Translations under genes and position numbers: made by a program
From: Nocardioides sp. HDW12B
GTDB taxonomy: Bacteria > Actinomycetota > Actinomycetes > Propionibacteriales > Nocardioidaceae
DNA length: 64,000 nucleotides
Direction of reading: 5' to 3'
NCBI RefSeq assembly: GCF_011299595.1
Contig: NZ_CP049867.1
Location: forward strand, 2,356,001-2,420,000
Notes under the pieces: generated by a model
Seen by the model: only the letters and a program-made list of their open reading frames with translations
Told to the model about the DNA's origin: nothing
Database searches by the model: none
In this document: positions 41,361-48,607 of the stretch, in pieces
How the letters are laid out: each line of letters starts with the position of its first letter
Numbering within the stretch: the stretch's first letter is position 1

Positions 41361-42403
41361 TTGCTGAGACGGGCGAGAGCCGCGCGGAAGACGGAATGGA
41401 ACTAATTATTCTTGACGTCGGACACGGCAACACCGCACTAATTAGGTCCACTTCGACAATTGTTGTTGACGCTGCGCCACGGCGAACTTTACTCGACGAA
41501 TTGGAGCGGGAACCCGTAGCGCGAATCGACCACTTGCTGCTCTCTCACTCGGACAATGACCACATCGGCGGGGCGGTCGCAGCCCTATCCCATGCCGAAT
41601 TTCGGGTGCGCAACCTGTGGTTGAATCCAGATGGCGAGAAAGATTCAGACGTGTGGGGAGACCTCATCGCATTCGCATCGGCATTGCGAAAGGCGGGTGA
41701 GCTCCGGGTCGTCCTGTCACTCAACGTTGGAACGAGCCCGATAGTACGAGACGATGATCTCACCGTGGAGGTGTTGCACCCCAGCATCGAGCTCGCTGCT
41801 CGTGGACCCGTCCGGCCCGCCAAAGCAGGGAGCCTTGCTGTGTCGTCAAACGGGGCGTCGGCGGTAGTTAAGGTCTCAAGTGCGGGACGCGCAATCGCAC
41901 TGTTGCCCGGTGACGCTAACGAGTCAGCGCTTCGATCGATGCTGGAGTCCGAGCATGACTTGAAAGCGGCCGTGCTCGTTTTCCCCCACCATGGTGGCCG
42001 GTGTGATGGGGACGAGTATCGGTTCGCGAAACTTCTTACTGAGGTGGTCCGACCCGACCTCGTGGTCTTCTCTCTAAGCCGTTCGGGACTGCGCAACCCG
42101 CTGCCGGAGATAGTCCGTGGAGTGCGGGAAGGCGCACCAGACGCCCGAATCGCATGTACCCAGTTGAGTTCGCGGTGCCGACCTGATGATGAATATTTGA
42201 ATGAGGCCGCCAGACACGCGAGCCACCTCTCAGAGCATCCTGCGGCCGGTCGCCAAAGGAGCGCGTGCTGCGCTGGAACGGTGAGGGTTAAGGTCAGTGG
42301 TGGGAATGTGGACTTCTCTCCAAGCGTCGCGGCACATCGGGCCTATATCGAACTCGCTGCCGCTACGCCACTTTGCATCTCGGCCGAAACTCTCGCAAAA
42401 TAG
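41357..42403 (+). CDS. ComEC/Rec2-like metallo-beta-lactamase-fold hydrolase
   Basis: 348 aa without membrane segments. IILDVGHGNTALIR opens the fold. Metal motif LLLSHSDNDHIGG (His64, Asp66, Asp68, His69) matches the ComEC variant of HxHxDH. Further ligands sit in ALLPGDANESA and VLVFPHHGGRCDGDEY. This group includes nucleases and phosphodiesterases. A C-terminal Cys-rich stretch (CTQLSSRC, then SACCAGTV) could bind zinc. GTG 41357 overlaps the receiver gene; ATG 41396 (MELIILDVGHGN) is a good alternative start. As the last gene of the operon it is the likely effector. Confidence 0.82.
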   Translation: MIAETGESRAEDGMELIILDVGHGNTALIRSTSTIVVDAAPRRTLLDELEREPVARIDHLLLSHSDNDHIGGAVAALSHAEFRVRNLWLNPDGEKDSDVWGDLIAFASALRKAGELRVVLSLNVGTSPIVRDDDLTVEVLHPSIELAARGPVRPAKAGSLAVSSNGASAVVKVSSAGRAIALLPGDANESALRSMLESEHDLKAAVLVFPHHGGRCDGDEYRFAKLLTEVVRPDLVVFSLSRSGLRNPLPEIVRGVREGAPDARIACTQLSSRCRPDDEYLNEAARHASHLSEHPAAGRQRSACCAGTVRVKVSGGNVDFSPSVAAHRAYIELAAATPLCISAETLAK

Positions 42404-42698
42404 TCAAGAAGATTCCATTAGTCGCGCAATCAAGTATATGCGGTGGGGGTATTCCCCGTGGCGCAACTTTGGGAGCGTGAAACCCGGCTCCCCCACTTTG
42501 GTGTGTAGCGTTTGGTCGTTGGCCCAGCTGGGCGGCGCGTCGGTGAGCATCTAGGATCAAGGTCACTCGAGGATGAGGATTCCTACATGCCGCATCCGGC
42601 CGAAATCGGCCTGCAAATCATCGACCTACACCTCTGACCGGGTCGCGCGGTAATTCCTTACCGTGGGCCGAGCAGGATCGCCGGGACGGGCCGCGAGG
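42404..42698. other. convergent intergenic region after the MBL gene
   Basis: 295 bp between two convergent genes with no convincing coding sequence. It holds a 6-bp GGGAGC/GCTCCC hairpin at 42471-42492 followed by CCCACTTTGG, a possible terminator for the + strand operon, and GGCCGAAATCGGCC near 42599-42612, another small dyad. Confidence 0.45.
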
Positions 42699-43613
42699 TC
42701 AGAACCGAGCGGTGTCTGGTGGCTGCGCAAGGTGTAAGTCGAACTGGGGGACCGGCCCGTCCTCGACATCGAGATAGAGAAGCACTTCAGACTGGCCGGA
42801 TCGGCGTGCCTCGGCCAGATGCACGGTGATTCCTCCACGTCGACGCACTGACACCTGCAGTTGAGTAGTTCGATAGCCGAGCTGGTCGAGTGCCGCTTGG
42901 GTCTTGGGTTCCAGATCGAGGTCGGACTTCCAGTCTCTCTTTGTGCCGGCACGACTAACGGCGATCCATTGCCCTGACGCACTTCGTCGCATTCGCAGGA
43001 GCACTCTTGGCACGTCTACGGCCATCAGCCGGGTTACCAGCATCGACTGACTTACTCGCAGTTGGTTGGATGCTGCGCGCATCTCGTCGAGCGATCGACA
43101 CGGGATAGCCAACTCGGCAAGGTAGGCGCGGGGAAGGAGCAGCTCCGCAGCGATAACGTCGCAGACGATCTCCGGTTTGCGTGCGAAGGCTTCAAGCAAG
43201 GCAGAGTCGGCATCCTCGTGAGGATCGAGATGGGCACTGGTGATGATGTGTCCGATCTCGTGGCCAAGAGTAAACCGGCGCCGGCCGTCACTACGCGAGA
43301 AGGCTAGGAAGATGACTGGACGTCGCGCCGACCAATCGGTAAACCCGTGCATCCTCTCGGCTCGGTACCGAATATCGGCTGCGCCCAACTGGCGTGCAAT
43401 CGAGTTCAGATCAATCGGATCAATCTGAGCGTCATAGTCCGGTAGAAGTCGCTTAAGCAGTTGAGGCACTTGGTCGCGCCACCGGGTAGGCGGCGGTCGA
43501 TTTGGTCCGGAACCGCGACGGTCCATCCACCGCTCCAGACCCTGCGGCTTAGGTGCCGACAGCGACATAGGGTCAGTTCGTAACGGGACTGCATTCGGCT
43601 CGAGACCGCTCAT
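42699..43613 (-). CDS. ImmA/IrrE-family metallo-endopeptidase
   Basis: 304 aa. The zinc motif RRFTLGHEIGHIIT gives HEIGH at 118-122, with the third ligand Glu157 in CDVIAAELLLPRAYL, the classic DUF955/ImmA core. ImmA and IrrE proteases cut or switch repressors upon DNA damage or phage signals. An Arg/Pro-rich N-terminus (about 1-50) and a C-terminal beta-rich domain (LQVSVRRRGGITVHLAEARR) flank the core. Its ATG overlaps the upstream gene by ATGA. Usually the partner is a helix-turn-helix repressor, but here it is a large unknown protein. Confidence 0.85.
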   Translation of the reverse strand: MSGLEPNAVPLRTDPMSLSAPKPQGLERWMDRRGSGPNRPPPTRWRDQVPQLLKRLLPDYDAQIDPIDLNSIARQLGAADIRYRAERMHGFTDWSARRPVIFLAFSRSDGRRRFTLGHEIGHIITSAHLDPHEDADSALLEAFARKPEIVCDVIAAELLLPRAYLAELAIPCRSLDEMRAASNQLRVSQSMLVTRLMAVDVPRVLLRMRRSASGQWIAVSRAGTKRDWKSDLDLEPKTQAALDQLGYRTTQLQVSVRRRGGITVHLAEARRSGQSEVLLYLDVEDGPVPQFDLHLAQPPDTARF

Positions 43614-45037
43614 CTGGCAAACCTAAGGTCGTAGGCCTTACTCCAGTCATCTGAGTGCGTGCGGCCCTGGCGAGCGTCTGCCGACTGCGCGATCACTTCC
43701 GCCATGTAGTCGTCAAGAAGGGTAAGTGTGCGGTTGGGCGGCCAGGCGCCGAGCTGCTGGGCCGACTTGAGTGCCTGCCACTCCAGTGTGGAAAGCCGAT
43801 CACCTGATCCTGTGTTGGGAGGCTGGGCCTCGGCCTGGCTGGCGTCCCCGTCAGTGGCCAGACTCACCTTCAGGATCTGGCTGACCAGCCGGCCAGCCTC
43901 GATACCCATGAGGTCTTCGAGTTCAGCTAGTTCCCAGGCTGCTGCTTGTCCCAAATGGATCGGGTCATTACTGCGGTAGCGGGCACGTTCAGGTGAGAGC
44001 CGCTTGTGCTCGAAGGTTGCGATATCGGCATTACGGAGGCGAACCGAGAGCCAGCCGGTGACTCTGGCGAGACGCTCGATCATGTCGAGAAGCTCTTGAT
44101 GACGGGCGCGGATTTGCTGCTCATGATGAGTCAGGAAGTGCCGCAACTTGGCGAGCATGTCCTCATCGTCGAGATAGGAGACCTCGATGCGGCGCGCGTG
44201 GCGTGCACCAAAGGCGACCATGAATGGCTCGGCATCCTGGTCGTAGATGAACACCGGCGCACCGGCGTCTTCCATCTGCTTCACGGCGTAGCCTGCCCCG
44301 CGGCCACAGAGGTGGCCATCCACGAGCACGAATCCAGAGGCATAGTCCAAGGCAGAGTTAGCCATGTAGTCGGCGCTCTCGGCGTCAGGATCGGCTCCTT
44401 GCCCGGGACGCCTGTGCTTGCCGGGGATGTCGGCCACCATGCCGAACTCATTCTCGATGACCTCGACGCACAGTACAGCGCGATGGATCGCGTCTCGCTG
44501 CTGCTTGCGGGAGACACGACCGATGGGGGTGCCGATCTGCACCAATGGCCGGGAGTCGAGAACTAGCCGCGGCCGCGGCGGCCGCGTCGCTACAGCGGCC
44601 CGGCCGATCAGCGCCGTAACGGCGTCGAGGCGTTCCGCGGGAATCAAGTGATGGTCGGACAGGGCGTCGACCAGGTCGGCAGCGCGGATGCGGTCGAAGA
44701 TGTCCCCCAGTCCGGCGTCCGATGCCGTCGTCGAGGCCATCATGAGTGCATAACCGTGGTTGACGTCGTGAGAGAGGTGCGGGTTCTTCGGCGCGACTCG
44801 AAAGGGCTGAGCTTCAGTGATCGCGGTCAGGATGATCGCAAGGGCGCGAGTGTCCGGTTCACCGAGCCCGATGGCGTGGTTCATCGCGATGGCAACCCGC
44901 TGCACAGCCGCTTCGTCGAGTTGGACATGGGGCAGCTTCGAGTCGATCGGGTCTTCGGGTAGACGAACGGAAAGTACGAGTTGGAGGGCACGCGCGTGCT
45001 CGAGCAACTTCTCGCGGGTAGGGGCCTGGATACGCAC
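43610..45037 (-). CDS. uncharacterised 475-aa protein coupled to the ImmA-like peptidase
   Basis: Start GTG 45035-45037 is set by GGAGG 6 nt upstream. No family recognised. The middle (about 235-300) reads SGFVLVDGHLCGRGAGYAVK, then EDAGAPVFIYDQDAEPFMV, with the rhythm of a nucleotide-binding sheet as in nucleoside deoxyribosyltransferase or TIR-like domains, but a catalytic Glu is not seen at the expected place. The flanks are helical. Lower GC than the core. It overlaps the peptidase gene by ATGA, so it is probably the peptidase's substrate, sensor or toxin partner. Only the pairing is well supported. Confidence 0.7.
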   Translation of the reverse strand: MRIQAPTREKLLEHARALQLVLSVRLPEDPIDSKLPHVQLDEAAVQRVAIAMNHAIGLGEPDTRALAIILTAITEAQPFRVAPKNPHLSHDVNHGYALMMASTTASDAGLGDIFDRIRAADLVDALSDHHLIPAERLDAVTALIGRAAVATRPPRPRLVLDSRPLVQIGTPIGRVSRKQQRDAIHRAVLCVEVIENEFGMVADIPGKHRRPGQGADPDAESADYMANSALDYASGFVLVDGHLCGRGAGYAVKQMEDAGAPVFIYDQDAEPFMVAFGARHARRIEVSYLDDEDMLAKLRHFLTHHEQQIRARHQELLDMIERLARVTGWLSVRLRNADIATFEHKRLSPERARYRSNDPIHLGQAAAWELAELEDLMGIEAGRLVSQILKVSLATDGDASQAEAQPPNTGSGDRLSTLEWQALKSAQQLGAWPPNRTLTLLDDYMAEVIAQSADARQGRTHSDDWSKAYDLRFAR

Positions 45038-45406
45038 GTGCAACCTCCGCTACTACTCGTCGGGGTGTGTCCCTGGTTGGCTGCTCGAGCCGACCGTCAC
45101 GCCGCGCCTCAGTGGCCAGACCTGCGACCACTCGCTGTGCGTTGTGTTGGTACGCGGCCCAGCGGCGTTGTCAACGGTTCTGACGAGGCTGCGACCCTCC
45201 GACGTGTGACCGCTGTTGGGCACGTCGCCCCGGCCGTGGTGGTCCCGGGCCGGCGGAGTCACACACAGCCCGCCGGCCCGGGATCGGCCCGAACGCGCTT
45301 CGGACTTGGTTCGAATCTGTGTAGAGACAGCTCTCCTCGGGACGCCTGAGGCGGGTTGGATGAAGTGAGGCATGCGCGGTCCCGCCTCCTTACTACTGGT
45401 GGGTGG
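45038..45406. other. intergenic region with one strong hairpin
   Basis: 369 bp between the 475-aa gene and the ribbon-helix-helix gene. Open frames here have no codon or motif support. The main structure is the hairpin at 45243-45283. The rest should hold the promoter of the 475-aa gene/peptidase pair. Confidence 0.4.
45243..45283 (-). terminator. strong GC-rich hairpin after the ribbon-helix-helix gene
   Basis: TCCCGGGCCGGCGG (45243-45256) pairs perfectly over 14 bp with CCGCCGGCCCGGGA (45270-45283) around a 13-nt loop. It is 124 bp beyond the stop of the leftward gene at 45407. No U-tract follows. Confidence 0.55.
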
Positions 45407-45628
45407 TTAGATCCCGAACAGAACGAGCTCTCGTTGGGTCTGCGCGTTCGGATCGTCGACGACGATCTTGTTTCCCGCTTCCTGCTGTTCGAGCAGGTAC
45501 TTGTGGACCGCGATCGCCCGCTTGAGGACCTCGGTCATGGTGGTGTCGTCCCGTTGGGCCATCTCCTTAAGCGTCTTGACGACGTCGTCGGACAAGTTGA
45601 CGGTCACCTTGGTGGACTTCTTGGACAT
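45407..45628 (-). CDS. ribbon-helix-helix (CopG/Arc-type) protein
   Basis: 73 aa from ATG 45626-45628, with AGGAGC upstream. KVTVNLSDDVVKTLKEMAQR supplies the DNA-binding strand and first helix, and MTEVLKRAIAVHKYLLEQQE the second helix, followed by VVDDPNAQTQRELVLFGI. It is a likely dimeric repressor or antitoxin. No intact toxin gene is beside it. The array of half-sites at 45801-45844, about 170 bp upstream of its start, is a candidate operator. Confidence 0.82.
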   Translation of the reverse strand: MSKKSTKVTVNLSDDVVKTLKEMAQRDDTTMTEVLKRAIAVHKYLLEQQEAGNKIVVDDPNAQTQRELVLFGI

Positions 45629-46115
45629 GGTGCTCCTGTCTGATGCGGCCACTTCTTGACAACTCCTGACAGGTGGGTCGCGCCGGCAAGTGGCCGGTGG
45701 TGAAACCTGCGCAGGAGTGGTGGTGTCTCCTCTCTTGGGCAGCTCTTAACCCGGACGTTAGCCGTACACGATTGGCAGTTCCAAACACCTAGGGTGAGTG
45801 TCATGTATGGGAACGACCCGTACATGATACGGTATATGTACGGGTGTTAAGCGTCAAGACGGTTGCGATCGTCATCCCCGTCAACTGAATGACCAAGTCG
45901 GTGAGTGGCCGATCGTGGGTGCTGACGGGCGAGCTTCCTCGACGCACCTCGGCAGCAACGACGATGCGGCTCCGCGCCTGAACGGCCGATCGCGCCAGCG
46001 CAATTCCGCAGGACTTGCCGTACTGGCGGGCGCGTTGTCGGCAGTCACCGAGCCGACATATACGGACTTGTATGACGTCCATCGGCACCTTGTCGCGTCG
46101 CAGCATCGGCGGCGC
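45629..46115. other. gene-poor stretch with operator array and a possible toxin remnant
   Basis: 487 bp with no well-supported gene. It contains the palindrome array at 45801-45844. A minus-strand open frame at 45801-46106 ends in VAAEVRRGSSPVSTHDRPLT, then DLVIQLTG, which loosely resembles the last strand and helix of VapC-type PIN toxins, but the N-terminal catalytic half is missing. AT content is higher than elsewhere. Confidence 0.35.
45801..45844. promoter_or_regulatory. overlapping palindromes, candidate operator with three half-sites
   Basis: TCATGTATGGG (45801-45811) pairs with CCCGTACATGA (45817-45827) at 10 of 11 positions, and CCCGTACAT (45817-45825) pairs perfectly with ATGTACGGG (45836-45844). 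Three half-sites share one middle arm. TATATG (45833-45838) could be a -10. It is unlike any other sequence in the window. Confidence 0.55.
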
Positions 46116-46499
46116 TCACGGTTCGTTCTCTCGCGACTGCAGGCTGATCAAGACGCAGTTGAAGAGTTCCCAGGTCGCGGCATCCTCGGTCTTGCTCGTG
46201 ATCCACCCATTTGGGCTTGGGATAGCGTGTCGTTCGTCGGCGTCGGACATGCGCTCCCGCGCTTGGACCAGTACATCGGCGACGTACGGAGCGCCAGGGA
46301 TTCGGATGCTTACGCGACAAATGTCCGACCCAAGTTGCATCGCGCTGACTTCGAGTTCACCATCCTTTGACACCAGCGGACGCCCGACAAGGAAGGCGCG
46401 CAGGGCGGCGCTCAACTCGGAGGAGTCAAAGTTCTTGATCCTGAGGGCCCATTGAATCAGTGGGTCGGCCCCGGACCGCGTGGCGATGCCCTTCCCCAT
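46116..46499 (-). CDS. uncharacterised 127-aa protein after the Phd-like gene
   Basis: Starts ATG 46497-46499 with GGGAGCC upstream and lies 14 bp after the Phd-like gene's stop. LIQWALRIKNFDSSELSAAL, ELEVSAMQLGSDICRVSIRI and DVLVQARERMSDADERHAIP suggest an alpha/beta protein; no known toxin motif is visible. Gene order (Phd-type antitoxin first, small protein second) fits a toxin-antitoxin pair, but this is inference from position alone. Confidence 0.6.
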   Translation of the reverse strand: MGKGIATRSGADPLIQWALRIKNFDSSELSAALRAFLVGRPLVSKDGELEVSAMQLGSDICRVSIRIPGAPYVADVLVQARERMSDADERHAIPSPNGWITSKTEDAATWELFNCVLISLQSRENEP

Positions 46500-46513
46500 G
46501 GCTCCCAGCCGTT

Positions 46514-47344
46514 CTAGGCGGACTCAAGTGGCTGTGAGGATGAAAGTGCGAGTTCGCCATCGAAGTCGAGGGCAGCGACGACCCTCGTTGTCAGGTCGAG
46601 CGCAGCCGCAGGTGTGCCGGAGACGGCATGCAGGCGTGCGAGCTCAAGCATTGCTTGGGTTACTCGTCGCTCCACGAAGGGGTCTCCGTCGTTTTCGAAG
46701 AGTTCGACGACCTTCTCGAAAGTGTTTCGCGCCGCGATCAGGTGTTCGGCGCGCTCAAATGCGAAGCCGCGAATGATGAGCGCGTCACTGAGCAGCCGGC
46801 GCTCCGACTTCTCGTCAGGCGTAGCGCCGGCCACCCCATGGAGAAGCGCAGCGTAGACCGACCTGGCTGCGCTTGGGGAGCGCTCCGCCGACCCGACCGC
46901 GTCGTGAGCCGTGACGTGCGCGACTGCTTGGGCGAACTCAGCAGGGGTTGCGTCTGGGTGATCGGCCTCGAACTTCTCAAGCAACTTCTCCTGCTGATCA
47001 GGGTCCTCCACCGCTTGGCCAGTCGTATGACCGCTGATGACACCAAATACCTTGCTGTTACGCGTGAGCAACGAAGTCACCCCGCGCTCGGCTAGCCGGA
47101 TACTTTCGGACGGCGAGCCCTGAGCGATGTCCGATGCGTTGAGTTCGCGCAGCGAATCCGCGTAGTCCACTGCAAAGTCCGCCATCAACGGAGCATGTTC
47201 TGGGGCGGAAGCTGGTGAGATCGCAGCGACCACTCGCCCGTACCGGGAGATGAGTACCCGTCTGCCATCTGCGAGGGCATCGAAGATCCGTCCCGCCTCC
47301 GCTTTGAACTGCGAGATCGGGATAGGCCCGTAGTCCGTCGCCAT
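46514..47344 (-). CDS. Phd/YefM-like N-terminal domain fused to a helical-repeat protein
   Basis: 276 aa. Residues 1-48 (IPISQFKAEAGRIFDALADG, then RRVLISRYGRVVAAISP) match the Phd/YefM antitoxin fold, whose dimers bind operators. About 150-265 are TPR-like helices (FERAEHLIAARNTFEKVVEL, RRVTQAMLELARLHAVSGTP). Ordinary Phd proteins are about 80 aa, so the long helical tail is unusual and might hold the partner or sense something. RBS ggaggg before ATG 47342-47344. First gene of a pair with the 127-aa protein. Confidence 0.75.
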   Translation of the reverse strand: MATDYGPIPISQFKAEAGRIFDALADGRRVLISRYGRVVAAISPASAPEHAPLMADFAVDYADSLRELNASDIAQGSPSESIRLAERGVTSLLTRNSKVFGVISGHTTGQAVEDPDQQEKLLEKFEADHPDATPAEFAQAVAHVTAHDAVGSAERSPSAARSVYAALLHGVAGATPDEKSERRLLSDALIIRGFAFERAEHLIAARNTFEKVVELFENDGDPFVERRVTQAMLELARLHAVSGTPAAALDLTTRVVAALDFDGELALSSSQPLESA

Positions 47345-47462
47345 GCGTGCGCCTTCCCTCCGTCGAGAAACTTGAACTTCACTGTAGGCGCTTTGTTACC
47401 TAGATCCCTTGGTCAGATGCTACCCGGTTGCCAAGGATGAAACAAGAGCCCATGATCTTGCC

Positions 47463-48269
47463 ATGTCCGTCTACGACAGTGGCGTCTCGGCCTATCGCGA
47501 CACCACTAAGTGGCTCGTTGCCTTCGTACCCATTGGCTCGCTCATTGCTGCCGCAGTCACCCTCGGCCCGGACCTAGTAGAGAGCATCCAGGCCTCCAAC
47601 GGAGTCGGCAACTGGCTAGGCGACTACTGGTTCGCAGTCATCTGTGGGGTCGTCTTCCTCCTTGGGATCGGCGCGATTCTCTACTTCGGCGCCGCCGTCC
47701 TCAGCGTTGCACCAACTGACATCGGCGCCATACAAGAGGACGCGTTCGCACCTACCCTCGCCAAGGCCATCGGCGAAGGAGTCGCCGCACCAGAATTCTT
47801 CACACCCGAGGCCTTCAGAAGCGCAATGGCAGATCTAGCAAACGCGTGGGACGGCAAGGACCCCGTCAGTGACGACGACCCGCGGCTCACCCGTCTCCGA
47901 ACACCCCTCGAGAACCTGCGCCAGTGGTCGATCTTCAACAGTGTCCAAGCTAGGTTTAGCGACTTTGTTCTGGCCTTCATCCTTGGAGTCGCCGCCATCA
48001 GCACAGCGATCATCCTTGCTCCCGCTCAGCTCAACGTGGGCCCAGCGATCGAGAAGCCCACCGTGGTCCTGGTCGAACTCAGCGATACCGGCGAAGCCGA
48101 CCTCGAGAAGGCCACCAGTTGCTCAGGAACAGACACGGTGTTTACCGCAATCGACGGGACGTGGAAGCATCCCACCCTCGCAGTGGATGGCACTGGGTGT
48201 GACTTCGGCGCAACCTGGAGACCGGGCCCCGGCGAAGCAGAGATCCGTCCTCAACCGGCGAACCCGTAG
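47463..48269 (+). CDS. uncharacterised three-helix membrane protein
   Basis: 268 aa from ATG 47463 (MSVYDSGVSAYRDTTKWLVA). Two membrane helices near the N-terminus (WLVAFVPIGSLIAAAVTLGP and WFAVICGVVFLLGIGAILYF), a cytoplasmic stretch of about 90 residues, a third helix (FVLAFILGVAAISTAIILAP) and a C-terminal domain of about 70 residues with two cysteines (TSCSGTD, TGCDFGA) that is outside the cell if the first loop is. No family recognised. Monocistronic, at the right end of the island. Membrane proteins of this plan serve as effectors in some defence systems, but nothing here proves that. Confidence 0.68.
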   Translation: MSVYDSGVSAYRDTTKWLVAFVPIGSLIAAAVTLGPDLVESIQASNGVGNWLGDYWFAVICGVVFLLGIGAILYFGAAVLSVAPTDIGAIQEDAFAPTLAKAIGEGVAAPEFFTPEAFRSAMADLANAWDGKDPVSDDDPRLTRLRTPLENLRQWSIFNSVQARFSDFVLAFILGVAAISTAIILAPAQLNVGPAIEKPTVVLVELSDTGEADLEKATSCSGTDTVFTAIDGTWKHPTLAVDGTGCDFGATWRPGPGEAEIRPQPANP

Positions 48270-48607
48270 TGGCAACGCCCAGCGCGATACCGCCTCCCGA
48301 CGAAGACGATTCCGGGACCTCAAGCCAGCAGATGAGTTCGCCTTCTGCGTGAGCGGCCGCGACTCCCTGCGCCAAACGTTATCTGGGCCACGCGCCCGCC
48401 AGGCGTCCTGTTTCGAGCGTCTTCACCCTGACTCCGCTCGCACCCCAGTGCTGGGCACCATCATCTCGTCGACGCGACTTCGCCGCAGCATCAACTCAGC
48501 GCCGGGACCTTTGGCGCAAGACCTGGCACCAACGCCGGTCTATCGCCACCGACCGTCCTGTGGCTACCGTGAAGCCGTCCGGTGCGCATCATGAAACGGA
48601 ATGCACT
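48270..48607. other. intergenic junction between the island and the one-carbon cluster
   Basis: 338 bp without a supported gene. GC rises towards the right end. TGCGCAT at 48583-48589 and ATGCGCA at 48608-48614 form an inverted pair with an 18-nt spacer spanning the start codon of the MetF-like gene, possibly bound by the IclR regulator of the cluster. No integrase, tRNA or obvious attachment site is seen. Confidence 0.4.

Noticed and set aside
45053-45373. Minus-strand frame between the 475-aa gene and RHH gene
   Set aside because: Composition is Arg/Pro/Ser-rich without a start signal, and the strong hairpin lies within it.
45915-46370. + strand open frame of 151 codons
   Set aside because: Overlaps the 127-aa gene antisense, has no ribosome site or motif, and includes low-complexity sequence.
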